In this document: in pieces, positions 49,474 to 59,962 of the stretch
How the letters are laid out: every line of letters begins with the position of its first letter
How positions within the stretch are numbered: position 1 is the stretch's first letter
From: Ruminococcus sp.
GTDB taxonomy: Bacteria; Bacillota; Clostridia; Oscillospirales; Ruminococcaceae
Assembly: GCA_015066975.1 (NCBI GenBank)
Contig: SVNI01000001.1
Coordinates: 124,001 to 188,000 of the forward strand
Direction: 5' to 3'
DNA: 64,000 nucleotides
The notes under the pieces: model-generated
What the model saw: the letters and a program-made list of their open reading frames with translations, nothing else
Told to the model about the DNA's origin: nothing
Database searches by the model: none
Made by a program: the position numbers and the translations under genes

Positions 49474-50076
49474 TTACATTGCATTCCGGTTTTCCAGAGC
49501 CTTATAGAGCGTGACTTCATCTGCATATTCCAGCATACCGCCCACAGGCAGACCAAACGCCAGACGGGAAACTTTCACGCCGAGCGGTTTCAGAAGCTGT
49601 GAGATATAAGCCGCAGTGGCATCACCTTCAACAGTCGGATTCGTTGCCATGATGACTTCTTTCACATCACCGTCCTGTACTCTCGAAAGCAGGGAACGGA
49701 TTTTCAAATCATCCGGCAGAACGTTCTTCAAAGGCGAAATTAACCCGTGCAGAACGTGATAAACGCCGTGATATTCTCCGGTGCGTTCAAAAGCGGAAAT
49801 ATCTTTCGGAGTTTCCACCACACAGATGACAGATTTATCTCTGGAAGCATCTTCGCAGATGGGACACAGGGGCTTGTCTGTCAGATTTTCACAGCACTGA
49901 CAGTAATGCACGGTATTCCGTGCATTCAGCAGAGCCTGTGCAAAGGCTTCGACATCAGCCGTATCCATCGCCATGACATGATAGGCAAGCCGGGCAGCGG
50001 ATTTCATCCCGATACCCGGCAGTTTTGCAAACTGTTCTGTCAGTACGACAAGCGGCAGTGCATCATGATTTGCCAT
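49474..50076 (-). CDS. recR: recombination protein RecR
   Basis: LPGIGMKSAARLAYHV, CENLTDKPLCPIC, VVETPKDISAFERTGEYHGVYHVLHGLISPL. Confidence 0.96.
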   Translation of the reverse strand: MANHDALPLVVLTEQFAKLPGIGMKSAARLAYHVMAMDTADVEAFAQALLNARNTVHYCQCCENLTDKPLCPICEDASRDKSVICVVETPKDISAFERTGEYHGVYHVLHGLISPLKNVLPDDLKIRSLLSRVQDGDVKEVIMATNPTVEGDATAAYISQLLKPLGVKVSRLAFGLPVGGMLEYADEVTLYKALENRNAM

Positions 50077-50084
50077 ATGGATTC

Positions 50085-50432
50085 TTAGAATAAGCCGGGC
50101 AGGGAAACACCGCCGGTGATTTTGCTCATTTCATCTTCAGTCGTCTGTTCAATCTGGCCGACTGCTTCGTTGACGGCACTGATGATTAAATCCTGAAGGG
50201 TTTCGATATCTTCGGGGTCAACGACTTCTTTCTTGATGTTCAGAGACTTGATAGTTTTCTTACCGGTCATGACCAGCTCAACAGCACCGCCGCCAACAGT
50301 GGCTGTAAAGTCACGGGCTTCGATATCATCTTGCAGTTCGGTAATCTGGTCCTGCATTTTCTGTGCCTGACGTATCATCTGGTTCATGTTCTGGGCGTTA
50401 TTGCCTGCGCCCTTGGGTACTCTTGCTCTCAT
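50085..50432 (-). CDS. YbaB/EbfC nucleoid-associated protein
   Basis: NMNQMIRQAQKMQDQITELQDDIEARDFTATVGGGAVELVMTGKKTIKSLNI. Confidence 0.93.
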   Translation of the reverse strand: MRARVPKGAGNNAQNMNQMIRQAQKMQDQITELQDDIEARDFTATVGGGAVELVMTGKKTIKSLNIKKEVVDPEDIETLQDLIISAVNEAVGQIEQTTEDEMSKITGGVSLPGLF

Positions 50433-50482
50433 GATGGTTTTTCTCCTTTTGATTAGAATAATTTTAAAAAAATAAAAATCTT

Positions 50483-52057
50483 TTATATAACAGTGGTCTG
50501 TAAACCGCTGTTTTTAGCGCGTTCAATCATTTCTTCCACAGGTCTGGGCTTCACGGCTTCGGCAGAACATTTCGCACGGATAACAAAGCGTTTTCCGGTG
50601 ATGCGGAAGATGGCTTCGCTCAGGGAACGGGCATTTTCTTTCTGCTTGAACATGGTAAGAAACATTGTGTTTTCGGCAGTGATGAGAATAATATTCGCAT
50701 AGAAAACAGCTTTTGCCCCTGCAAGTGTTCCCTGTACTGCCGGATTGAGTTTTCCGCATTCTTCAAGAATTTCATTCCACTGTGGAAACGGTTTGAAATC
50801 GGACATTTTGAGACTTTTCAAATCGACTTCGGGCTTGGGTTCGGGTTCGGGAGAAGCGTGCGGTTTTGTCAGCGGATGTTCTGTGACAGGCTGATGCTGT
50901 TCGAGCTGTGTGATTCTCTGCATTAACTGCTGAATTTCGGCAGAATCTGCCGGGGCGGAAACAACAGCAGACGGTGCGGAAGTACTGCAAATCCGGATAA
51001 GCATCATTTCCAGCTCCACACGCTGGCTGACAGCACGGCTCATGCGTTCCCGGCAGGTCTGAAAGTGATTTAGAATCTGCATGATAGTGTCCATATTCTG
51101 TTCAGATGCAAGCTTCTGTAAAGCAGGAACTTCATCTGCCATGCAGTGCAGAAGGGAAATATCTCCGGAAGCTTTCAGAAGCATGACATCTCTCTGCATG
51201 AGGATTAATTCTTCACAGAGTCTTTGCAAATCTTTTGAATTTTCGTGAAGCTGTGCGATAATTTCCAGAATGCCGGAAATATCTTTTTGCTGAATTTTTT
51301 CAAGAATCTGTGTTAAATATTCCCGTCCGGCTGTGCCGGAAGCTTCTGCTGTCATCTGTGCAGTGATGGTTTCACCATAAGCAGAGCACCTGTCAAGCAG
51401 GGAAATGGCATCACGCATACCGCCGTCAGAAAGCTTGGCCATGAGTTCGGCCGCAGAGGGTTCAATGCTGATATGTTCCTGTTCTGCAATGTAAAGCAGA
51501 CGGGAGACTAAATCTTTTTGCCGGATTCTGCGGAAGTCATAACGCTGGCATCTGGAAATAATAGTTGCCGGAACTTTATGGATTTCTGTCGTTGCTAAAA
51601 TAAATTTGACATACGGGGGCGGTTCTTCCATGATTTTGAGAAGCGCGTTGAAAGCACTTGTGGAAAGCATGTGTACTTCGTCAATGATGTAAATTCTGAA
51701 TCTGCATTTTTCCGGCGTATAGACAGTGGCATCACGCAGGTCACGGATATCTTCCACACTGTTATTGGAAGCGGCATCAATTTCGGTCAAATCTGACAAA
51801 ATGCCCTGTTCAGCGGCTTTGCAGATTTCGCATTCCAGACAGGGGTTGCCGTCGGGGGTAGGATGCAGACAGTTGACTGCTTTTGCGAGGATTCTCGCAC
51901 AGGTCGTTTTGCCAGTTCCTCTTGAGCCTGTAAACAAATAGGCATGTGCAGTTGTTCCGGATTTTATCTGATTCTGGAGTGTGGTTGTCACCTGTGGCTG
52001 AGAAAGCACATCGGCGAAAGTCATAGGTCTCCATTTTCTGTATAAAGCCTGATACAT
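50483..52057 (-). CDS. dnaX: DNA polymerase III subunit gamma/tau
   Basis: YQALYRKWRPMTFADVLSQPQVTTTL, HAYLFTGSRGTGKTTCARILAKAVNC. Confidence 0.96.
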   Translation of the reverse strand: MYQALYRKWRPMTFADVLSQPQVTTTLQNQIKSGTTAHAYLFTGSRGTGKTTCARILAKAVNCLHPTPDGNPCLECEICKAAEQGILSDLTEIDAASNNSVEDIRDLRDATVYTPEKCRFRIYIIDEVHMLSTSAFNALLKIMEEPPPYVKFILATTEIHKVPATIISRCQRYDFRRIRQKDLVSRLLYIAEQEHISIEPSAAELMAKLSDGGMRDAISLLDRCSAYGETITAQMTAEASGTAGREYLTQILEKIQQKDISGILEIIAQLHENSKDLQRLCEELILMQRDVMLLKASGDISLLHCMADEVPALQKLASEQNMDTIMQILNHFQTCRERMSRAVSQRVELEMMLIRICSTSAPSAVVSAPADSAEIQQLMQRITQLEQHQPVTEHPLTKPHASPEPEPKPEVDLKSLKMSDFKPFPQWNEILEECGKLNPAVQGTLAGAKAVFYANIILITAENTMFLTMFKQKENARSLSEAIFRITGKRFVIRAKCSAEAVKPRPVEEMIERAKNSGLQTTVI

Positions 52058-52092
52058 GCCGGCACTCCTTTCTGCTGTGCTCAAAAAAATTT

Positions 52093-52212
52093 CGGAACAT
52101 AGGTGTGCAGGCTTGCTGCGGCACATGAGACAATCCGCTTAATGCTGCTCGCTTCCACGCCTGACATGGTTCACGGCGAATCATTGCACAGGGCCCGCAC
52201 ACCTATATTCCG
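52093..52212 (-). ncRNA. ffs: signal recognition particle RNA, small bacterial type
   Basis: Minus strand CGGAATATAGGTGTGC...CGTGAACCATGTCAGGCGTGGAAGCGAGCAGCATTAAGCGG...GCACACCTATGTTCCG; conserved apical motif, terminal pairing, position upstream of dnaX. Confidence 0.9.
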
Positions 52213-52600
52213 AAAGAAAATCCAGACTTTTCTGAACTCTGTAGCTTATTATAACACATTTTAAAAGAAAATGCAAGTGCCAAAAAGAATTTTTCTGAAA
52301 ACCGGAATCTTTTTGTCTATAATGTCAAAAAATAAATCCGATTTTTGTGCATGTATACGAATTTTTTTATTTTTCAAAAAATACTTGTCATCTTGTGAAA
52401 TTTTTGGTATAATGAAATAGGAAAATGATTTCTAACCTCTTTCTCTTATTTTTTGCTGAAAAAGGCATGGCTGTGCTGTGTCTTTTTCACTTCTTTGTTT
52501 TTTCAGCTTTTTTGCTTTTGACAGATAAAACAAAAGGCGTTTCTGATTTGCAGAAATGCCTTTTGGTATTATATTTTAATCAATCAAACAAAATCAGAAA

Positions 52601-53221
52601 TTACTTGTCTGTTTTCTTGGTTGTTTTTTTGGTAGTTTTCTTTGCAGTTTCAGTTCTGGGCTTTCTGCCGGATTTCTTTTTGGAAGCAGGAGTTTCTTCA
52701 GCCTTTACTTCTTCCACAGTCGGAACAGGAGTTTCTTCTGCTTTTACTTCTTCGGCAGGAACTTCTTCACCGAAAGCGAGCTGGCCTTCTGCGGGAGTTT
52801 CTTCAGCAGACTGTTCTGCTTCAGCCTTGGGCTTTCTGCCGGGTTTCTTCTTGGGCTTTTCTTCTTCTGCCGGAGCTTCTGCCTTGGGTTCTTCTGCTGA
52901 CGGAATAATATTGCTCAGAACAAGAGTTTTGTCCCAGTTGCCTTCGTGAGTGATAACACCTTCTGTGATAGCTGCTTCCAGAGTTTTCTTGCCCTGTGCA
53001 ACTGCAAGGATTTCTTCGCCGTCACATGTCAGCAGGAAGTCGCGGTCATTGTAGTCAAACGGCTTTACAACAAGTTCGCCGTCTTTAATTTCGATATAGA
53101 ATGCGCCCTCAGCTTCACCCTGTACATTTACCTGTGCAGCGATATGCTCCTCGATTTTAGAAGCATCTGTCTTGACTACAAGTGCAATTCTAACCTTTTC
53201 TACCAGTTCATGATAAGTCAT
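52601..53221 (-). CDS. SCP2-like domain with lysine-rich AT-hook-like tail
   Basis: N-terminal FYIEIKDGELVVKPFDYNDRDFLLTCDGEEILAVAQGKKTLEAAITEG; tail KKKPGRKPKAEAE...KKKSGRKPRTETAKKTTKKTTKKTDK. Confidence 0.75.
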   Translation of the reverse strand: MTYHELVEKVRIALVVKTDASKIEEHIAAQVNVQGEAEGAFYIEIKDGELVVKPFDYNDRDFLLTCDGEEILAVAQGKKTLEAAITEGVITHEGNWDKTLVLSNIIPSAEEPKAEAPAEEEKPKKKPGRKPKAEAEQSAEETPAEGQLAFGEEVPAEEVKAEETPVPTVEEVKAEETPASKKKSGRKPRTETAKKTTKKTTKKTDK

Positions 53222-53512
53222 TGCCTTTTCACCTTTCTTTTCTTCAGTTGCAGCAAGCGAAAACATTACGCATTGACCGCAAAAAATAATTATTGGCTTA
53301 TGGAATTATTATACAAGATATTGCGCCGTTCGTCAATGAAAAAACGGAATTTTCTATATTTAACACAAGATTTTCTTGAAATTCCGGCGATTTTTTAGCC
53401 AAAAACTCAAAAGCAGATTTTATGCCGAAAATGCCTGAAAGCGCGGTTCTGATTTATTTTTGCAGGTTTTTGTCTTTTTATACAAAGAATTGAAAAAATT
53501 GTGAAAAATCCC

Positions 53513-53541
53513 TTGACTACTCCGGCAAAAAAGAGTATAAT
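53513..53541 (+). promoter_or_regulatory. glgA promoter
   Basis: TTGACT 53513-53518, 17 bp, TATAAT 53536-53541. Confidence 0.8.
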
Positions 53542-53575
53542 AGAAATATAAATAAACTATCAAGGAGGGATTTCT

Positions 53576-55030
53576 TTGACTAATATTCTTTTTGCGGCCT
53601 CTGAATGTGTACCATTCGTCAAGACGGGAGGTCTGGCCGATGTTGTCGGCGCACTGCCTAAGAATCTCAATAAAGAACGTTTCGATGTCCGTGTGATTAT
53701 TCCGTATTATACCTGTATTCCCGGCAGATACAGAAATTTCTTTCACTATCGTCATCATTTCTTCATGGACTATGCAGGACGGCAGGAACATGTCGGTATT
53801 ATGGAATATGAATATCATGGCATTAAATATTACTATGTTGATAACGAGTATTATTTCAACGGCGAAACACCTTACAGCAGTGACCTGAAGTGGGACATTG
53901 AGAGATTTACTTTCTTCTGTAAAGCAGTGCTGGCTATGATGCCGGTTATCGGCTTCCGCCCGGATATCATTCACTGCCATGACTGGCAGACCGGCCTGAT
54001 TCCGGTGCTTCTGCATTCCACATTTGCAACACATCCGTTTTATCAGGGTGTCAAAAGCATTATGACCATCCATAACCTGAAATTTCAGGGTGTGTGGGAT
54101 ATTGATGCATTCCAGCATAATACACAGCTTCCGGATTACATGTTCACACCGGACAAGCTGGAATTTCACAAGGATGCCAACATGCTGAAAGGCGGTCTGG
54201 TTTATGCGGACTATATCACCACCGTCAGCGAAACCTATGCGGAAGAAATCAAAACCCGTGAATACGGCGAAGGCCTTGACGGTCTGCTTTCTTCTCGCAA
54301 GATGTCTCTGAGAGGCATTGTCAACGGCATTGACTACAGCATTTTTGACCCCAAAAACGACAAGAAGATTTTCTATAACTATGATGTCAGTGATGCCATC
54401 ACAGGCAAAGCCGAAAACAAGCGCAAACTACAGGAAGAACTCGGACTGGAACAGGACAGCAGAAAAATGCTCATTGGCCTGATTTCCAGACTGACAGACC
54501 AGAAAGGCCTGAATCTTCTGAGTGATGTTTTCGAGGGCAGATTCCTGGACGATAACACACAGTTTGTACTTATCGGCACAGGCGAACCGGGCTATGAAAA
54601 CGCATTCCGTTATTTTGCAGGACGCTATCCGGGCAATGTTTCGGCAAATATCTGCTATAATGACGAACTGGCGCATAAGCTCTATGCGGCTGCGGATATG
54701 ATGCTTGTACCGTCCAGATTCGAGCCGTGCGGCCTGACTCAGCTCATTTCCCTTCGATACGGTTCTATTCCGCTTGTCCGCGAAACAGGTGGGCTGAAAG
54801 ATACTGTACAGCCCTATAATGAATTCGACCTCACAGGCACAGGCTTCACTTTCAAGGAATTCTGGTCAGAAGCATTCTTAGGCTCTGTGAACTATGCAAA
54901 GTCTGTCTTCTTTAATTATCGTGACAACTGGAATGATATGCTCCGCCGGGGCATGGAACAGGATTTCTCATGGAACAATTCCGCAAAGCAATATGAAGGC
55001 ATGTATGAATGGCTTCTGGGCAAAAATTAA
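53576..55030 (+). CDS. glgA: glycogen synthase (TTG start)
   Basis: ILFAASECVPFVKTGGLADVVGALPK, RFEPCGLTQLISLRYGSIPLVRETGGL; SD AGGAGGG. Confidence 0.95.
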   Translation: MTNILFAASECVPFVKTGGLADVVGALPKNLNKERFDVRVIIPYYTCIPGRYRNFFHYRHHFFMDYAGRQEHVGIMEYEYHGIKYYYVDNEYYFNGETPYSSDLKWDIERFTFFCKAVLAMMPVIGFRPDIIHCHDWQTGLIPVLLHSTFATHPFYQGVKSIMTIHNLKFQGVWDIDAFQHNTQLPDYMFTPDKLEFHKDANMLKGGLVYADYITTVSETYAEEIKTREYGEGLDGLLSSRKMSLRGIVNGIDYSIFDPKNDKKIFYNYDVSDAITGKAENKRKLQEELGLEQDSRKMLIGLISRLTDQKGLNLLSDVFEGRFLDDNTQFVLIGTGEPGYENAFRYFAGRYPGNVSANICYNDELAHKLYAAADMMLVPSRFEPCGLTQLISLRYGSIPLVRETGGLKDTVQPYNEFDLTGTGFTFKEFWSEAFLGSVNYAKSVFFNYRDNWNDMLRRGMEQDFSWNNSAKQYEGMYEWLLGKN

Positions 55031-55145
55031 ATCTTGATTTTCTTTAAAATCTCACAGTCAGGGGAAAAGCATCAGTTTTCTGATGCTTTTTTCTGTTGCT
55101 ATTTTACAAAATTTCTGGATTTCATGCAAAAAAAAGCCTGTTGTC

Positions 55146-55174
55146 TTGACTTTTCGGCACAATCGGGGTATAAT
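55146..55174 (+). promoter_or_regulatory. promoter of polysaccharide cluster
   Basis: TTGACT 55146-55151, 17 bp, TATAAT 55169-55174. Confidence 0.8.
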
Positions 55175-55210
55175 AAATTATGTTATCTATCAAAAAGGGA
55201 GTTCTTTTTA

Positions 55211-55990
55211 GTGAAATTATGCAAGGAATTATATGCGTATCGAGAGATGATTTTCAGTCTTGTCCGTAAGGATTTGCGCGGACGGTACAAAGGCAGTGTC
55301 CTCGGATTTCTGTGGACATTCATCAATCCGCTGTTTCAGTTGATTATCTACACAATAGCGTTTTCATTTATTCTGCCCAGCCCGATTGAAAAATATTATC
55401 TGCATTTGTTTGTCGCACTGATACCATGGATATTTTTTTCATCCAGCTTGCAGGGCGGTGCAAATTCAATTATGGCGGCGAAAAATCTGGTTTCCAAGAT
55501 TTATTTTCCCCGTGAAGTGATTCCGATTTCGTATGTCACAAGCTGTTTTGTGAATATGCTTCTGACGTTTATAATTATTTTCTTTGTGGTGATATTTTCG
55601 GGAGTGGGGCTGAATCCGCTGGCCATAGCCTGTCTGCCGGTTATCATGCTTGCAGAATATATCATGGCACTGGGATTAGCTTTGCTGTTCTCAGCAGTGA
55701 CAGTATTTTTCCGCGACATGGAACATATTCTTAGCATCATCACAATGGCATGGATTTATTTGACCCCGGTATTATACCCGATTGATATGATTTCTGACGA
55801 GAAAATTCAGAAATTATTTTATCTCAATCCCATGACTTCTGTGATTGTGGCTTACCGGGATGTATTATATTATGCGAAAGTGCCGGATTTGTCTACGCTG
55901 GTGATGGCTTTCCTGTTCGGAATTGCAAGCCTGATTCTGGGCGAACTGGTATTCTCAAAACTGAAAACAAGATTTGCGGAGGTATTATAA
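55211..55990 (+). CDS. ABC-2 polysaccharide export permease (Wzm/TagG type)
   Basis: LVRKDLRGRYKGSVLGFLWTFINPLFQLIIY; GTG start 55211. Confidence 0.92.
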   Translation: MKLCKELYAYREMIFSLVRKDLRGRYKGSVLGFLWTFINPLFQLIIYTIAFSFILPSPIEKYYLHLFVALIPWIFFSSSLQGGANSIMAAKNLVSKIYFPREVIPISYVTSCFVNMLLTFIIIFFVVIFSGVGLNPLAIACLPVIMLAEYIMALGLALLFSAVTVFFRDMEHILSIITMAWIYLTPVLYPIDMISDEKIQKLFYLNPMTSVIVAYRDVLYYAKVPDLSTLVMAFLFGIASLILGELVFSKLKTRFAEVL

Positions 55991-55992
55991 TC

Positions 55993-57258
55993 ATGAATCC
56001 AGAAAATGCCATTGAAGTCCGCAATGTGAAGAAAAAATTCAAGATTTTCTACGACAAGGGAAATGATTTGAAAGACAGAATTCTGTTCCGGAATCGGAAT
56101 CATTATGAGGACAGATGGGTGCTGAAAGGTATCAGTTTCAGTGTCCGGAAAGGCGAAGCTGTCGGCTTAATCGGGCACAACGGATGCGGAAAAAGTACCA
56201 CGCTCAAACTGCTGACAAAAATTCTCTATCCGGATGAAGGGACTGTCGAAATGGCGGGGAGAGTTTCCAGCCTGATTGAACTTGGTGCTGGCTTTCATCC
56301 CGATATGACCGGACGGGAAAATATCTATACAAATGCTTCTATTTTCGGGCTGACCAGAAAGGAAATTGATAAGAGATTACAGGAAATTATTGATTTTTCT
56401 GAACTTGAAGAATTTATCGACAATCCGGTGAGAACCTATTCTTCCGGCATGTATATGAGATTAGCCTTTTCCGTGGCGATTAATGTTGATGCCAATATTT
56501 TACTGATAGATGAAATACTTGCCGTCGGTGATGCCAATTTTCAGAAGAAATGCTTCGACAAGCTCAGAGAAATCAAAGCACACGGCACGACTATCGTGAT
56601 AGTTTCCCATGCTCTTGAACAGATTGAGCAAATCTGCGAAACATCCTACTGGATTGAAGACGGCCTGATTAAAGATTCCGGTACGCCGAAAACCGTTCAT
56701 GACCATTATCTAAAAAGCATGGAGGAAAGACGAAATCAACAGCTTGAAAAACAGCATCATCAGAAAAATCAGGACAAGTCCGAAAATACAGAATCTCCCG
56801 AAGCAGAACAGCTTCCGGATTTCTGCGAGAAAACCGCCGTCCGCATGGGGAACGGTGCTGTCCGGTTCACGAATGCCATGCTCTGCAATCTGGAGAATCA
56901 AAAGCAGTTTATTTTCAATTCCGAAGATAAAATTAAAATCATTCTGGAATATGAATCTTTTCAGCCGGATTTGAAAGGCAATTTCGGCTACGGCATTTTC
57001 AGGGAAGACAGCCTGCACTGTTACGGAACTAATATTCTGATTGAAACAGGCGAATGCATTCCGGTGCAGAAAAAAGGCAGAGTGGAAATCATCTTTCAGA
57101 ACAGTCTGCTTCCGGCGAAATATTTTCTGGATATTGCAGTACATTCCCATGACGGAATTATTTTGGATGACATCCGGCAGGTGCTTTCGTTCGTCGTTTC
57201 CTCTGATAAGCATGATATCGGGGTCTGCCGTCTGCATTCTGCATTTTCATGGAGGTGA
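55993..57258 (+). CDS. ABC polysaccharide export ATPase with Wzt-like C-terminal domain
   Basis: GLIGHNGCGKSTTLKLLTKI, SSLIELGAGFHPDMTGRENIY, YSSGMYMRLAFSVA; ~170 aa C-terminal extension. Confidence 0.92.
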   Translation: MNPENAIEVRNVKKKFKIFYDKGNDLKDRILFRNRNHYEDRWVLKGISFSVRKGEAVGLIGHNGCGKSTTLKLLTKILYPDEGTVEMAGRVSSLIELGAGFHPDMTGRENIYTNASIFGLTRKEIDKRLQEIIDFSELEEFIDNPVRTYSSGMYMRLAFSVAINVDANILLIDEILAVGDANFQKKCFDKLREIKAHGTTIVIVSHALEQIEQICETSYWIEDGLIKDSGTPKTVHDHYLKSMEERRNQQLEKQHHQKNQDKSENTESPEAEQLPDFCEKTAVRMGNGAVRFTNAMLCNLENQKQFIFNSEDKIKIILEYESFQPDLKGNFGYGIFREDSLHCYGTNILIETGECIPVQKKGRVEIIFQNSLLPAKYFLDIAVHSHDGIILDDIRQVLSFVVSSDKHDIGVCRLHSAFSWR

Positions 57259-57264
57259 ATTTTT

Positions 57265-58356
57265 TTGAGTCTCTATACAAAAATACTCCGGTTTCTGCTT
57301 CGTGACCTGTATGCCCGGAATGAAAGCGCAAGAGCAGAAACAAAATCTGTTTCAGAATCACTGAACAGTCAGTTTGCAGAAGCAAAGCAGAAAAATAAGG
57401 AATTACAGAACCGGATTTTACAGCTCGAACAGCAGACAAGCGAACTCATACAGGAACTGACACATTCACAGAATTATTTTCAGGAAATTATCGAACAGTC
57501 CAATGAGGCACACGACCAGCGCGACGAACGCTCCGAAAAGCGTCTCGACTGTCTCGAACATTACCGGACTGAAACCGAAAAGCGTATGCAGTCTGATGAT
57601 GAAACAACTCTGGGACTGGCGCACAGAACCGAATGTATTGAACAAGCTCTCCGGGAGTGTCATATCTATGAAAATCCGCTCCAGTTGTTCAATAAGAAAA
57701 CCTATTCACAGGCCGGTGAAGATGCAATTCTGCTCTATGCCTGTGCTATGCTGGGAATCCCTCTGCAAGAATGCAGTTATCTGGATTTGGGCGCGAATAA
57801 GCCCGTTGATATGAGCAACACTTATTTTTTCTATGAACAGGGTGCAAGGGGAGTGCTCCTCGAAGCGAATCCGTTATTAATTCCGGACTTGAAAAATCAG
57901 CGTTCGGGAGATATCATTCTGAATCAGGCCGTTTCGGACAAATCCGGCGAAACTGTAACATTCAATATTCTGAATCTGGACGGCCTGTCGAAAATTGGAG
58001 ATGTTTCCGATATTCTGGAACAGAACCCCTCGGCAAAGCTTGAAAAATCTATCGAAATCAAGACAGTCTGCTATAATGATATTATCGAAACATATTTCGA
58101 TAACAAAGCCCCTGTTATCCTGAATCTGGATATTGAAGGCCTCGAAATGCAGATTCTCCAAAGCATGAATCTGGAACAGTACCGGCCACTGTTCATCATC
58201 ATTGAGATGATACCCTATTCCAGAAAACTGACTGCCGGAATCAAGAACACAGAATTATTGCATTATCTGGAATCTAAAAATTATATTGAATATGCCTTTA
58301 CAGGGATTAACTCTGTTTTTATTGACAAATTCCAGTATGAAAAATTCATTTCCTGA
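57265..58356 (+). CDS. FkbM-family methyltransferase with N-terminal coiled coil (TTG start)
   Basis: SQAGEDAIL, YLDLGANKPVDMSNTYFFYEQGARGVLLEANP, LNLDIEGLEMQIL. Confidence 0.88.
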   Translation: MSLYTKILRFLLRDLYARNESARAETKSVSESLNSQFAEAKQKNKELQNRILQLEQQTSELIQELTHSQNYFQEIIEQSNEAHDQRDERSEKRLDCLEHYRTETEKRMQSDDETTLGLAHRTECIEQALRECHIYENPLQLFNKKTYSQAGEDAILLYACAMLGIPLQECSYLDLGANKPVDMSNTYFFYEQGARGVLLEANPLLIPDLKNQRSGDIILNQAVSDKSGETVTFNILNLDGLSKIGDVSDILEQNPSAKLEKSIEIKTVCYNDIIETYFDNKAPVILNLDIEGLEMQILQSMNLEQYRPLFIIIEMIPYSRKLTAGIKNTELLHYLESKNYIEYAFTGINSVFIDKFQYEKFIS

Positions 58357-58373
58357 AAGGAGTGCTCCGGTCA

Positions 58374-58883
58374 ATGCAGACCATTAACACAGAAGAAATT
58401 ATGAAACAAATCCGTGCGGAAATTAAAGAAAAAGGACTCGACAGCTCCATGCTGTCTTTTGAAGAAGTTCCATTTGCACAGGAAATCAGCCATGCAGACA
58501 AAAACTTTCAGCTTGCTTCGTTACAGCAGAGCGCAGAATATTTAAGTATCCGGAATCAGATTGAAGCTTACAAGCCGATTGAGGGAAATTTTCTGGTAGT
58601 CTTTATCAAGAAAGTCATCCGGAAACTGGTGAAATTCTATATCATGCCCATCATGACCGAACAGAATGCCCTGAACCTGCACACAGCAAATGCAGTTCAG
58701 CAGATGAACAATTATATTCAGGACAGACAGGAAGCAGATAGTATTGATATTTCCGCACTGATTTCCCGGATTGAAGAACTCGAAACCAGACAGTCTGCCA
58801 GCCGTCAGGAAATGAACGCCCTGAGAAGTCAGATAAAAGCTCTGCAAGCCGAAAATCAGGCACTGAGAGGGCTGAAATCATGA
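58374..58883 (+). CDS. coiled-coil protein of polysaccharide cluster
   Basis: C-terminal ISRIEELETRQSASRQEMNALRSQIKALQAENQALRG; in operon. Confidence 0.7.
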   Translation: MQTINTEEIMKQIRAEIKEKGLDSSMLSFEEVPFAQEISHADKNFQLASLQQSAEYLSIRNQIEAYKPIEGNFLVVFIKKVIRKLVKFYIMPIMTEQNALNLHTANAVQQMNNYIQDRQEADSIDISALISRIEELETRQSASRQEMNALRSQIKALQAENQALRGLKS

Positions 58884-59962
58884 GAATCATTCAGTTTCTG
58901 CCGACGCTTGCCTTTGGGGACGCTGTCGGAAATGATACAGTTGCCCTCCAGAATGCTATGAAAGAACTGGGCTATGAAACGGCAATTTTCGCGGAAGCCG
59001 TTGACCAGAGACTTCCAAAGGGAACAGCTTCTGACCTGTGTGCCGGAATGCCGGAACTCAATAAAGAAGATGTGATTTTATATCACATGTCCACAGGGTC
59101 AAAATTAAACTACGAACTTGAAAAATATCCCTGCCGGAAAATGATGATTTATCATAATATCACCCCCCCGCATTTCTTTCACGGCTATAACGCACAGGCG
59201 GAATCCAATGCACAATACGGGCTTGACGGTCTGAAACATCTCGCCGGAAAAATAGATTACTGTTTAGCCGATTCCGATTTTAATAAATCTGATTTAAGAA
59301 AAGCTGGTTTCGTCTGTCCGATAGATGTCCGTCCGATTCTGATTCCCTTTTCCGATTATGAAAAAAAGCCGGATTCCGGCATTATCAAGAAATATTCTGA
59401 CCAGTATCAGAATATTATCTTTGTCGGCAGAATCGCCCCGAATAAAAAACAGCAGGATATTATTTCGGCATTCGCATTCTATAAAAAAAATATCAATCCG
59501 AAATCGAGATTGATTTTTGTCGGAAACTGGGGCGGAATGGAAAAATATCACGACCGTCTTGTCAGTTATGTGAACGCTCTGGAATTGGATGATGTTATCT
59601 TTACAGGACATATTAAATTTCCGGAAATCTTAGCGTATTATAAAATTGCTGATTTGTTTCTCTGTATGAGCGAACATGAGGGCTTCTGTGTTCCTCTTGT
59701 CGAAGCGATGTATTTTCAAGTGCCTGTGCTGGCATATCAGAGCTGTGCTGTGCCATGGACACTCGGCGGAAGCGGATTTCTGACCGATTCCAAAAATCCC
59801 GCCGAAACTGCCCTCCTGATGCACAGAATTCTGTCCGATACGGAACTAAGAAAAACAATCATTCAGAATCAGAACGAAAGATTGCAGGATTTTCAGTATG
59901 AAAAAATTAAAACTCTGTTTGCAGGTCAGCTCAGGAGTTTTCTACAGGAGAAATCAATATGA
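58880..59962 (+). CDS. glycosyltransferase family 4
   Basis: IIFVGRIAPNKKQQDIISAF, FLCMSEHEGFCVPLVEAMYFQVPVLAY. Confidence 0.9.
   Translation: MRIIQFLPTLAFGDAVGNDTVALQNAMKELGYETAIFAEAVDQRLPKGTASDLCAGMPELNKEDVILYHMSTGSKLNYELEKYPCRKMMIYHNITPPHFFHGYNAQAESNAQYGLDGLKHLAGKIDYCLADSDFNKSDLRKAGFVCPIDVRPILIPFSDYEKKPDSGIIKKYSDQYQNIIFVGRIAPNKKQQDIISAFAFYKKNINPKSRLIFVGNWGGMEKYHDRLVSYVNALELDDVIFTGHIKFPEILAYYKIADLFLCMSEHEGFCVPLVEAMYFQVPVLAYQSCAVPWTLGGSGFLTDSKNPAETALLMHRILSDTELRKTIIQNQNERLQDFQYEKIKTLFAGQLRSFLQEKSI

Noticed and set aside
53420-54169. 249 aa minus-strand ORF overlapping glgA promoter and start
   Set aside because: Opposes glgA, which has promoter, SD and conserved motifs
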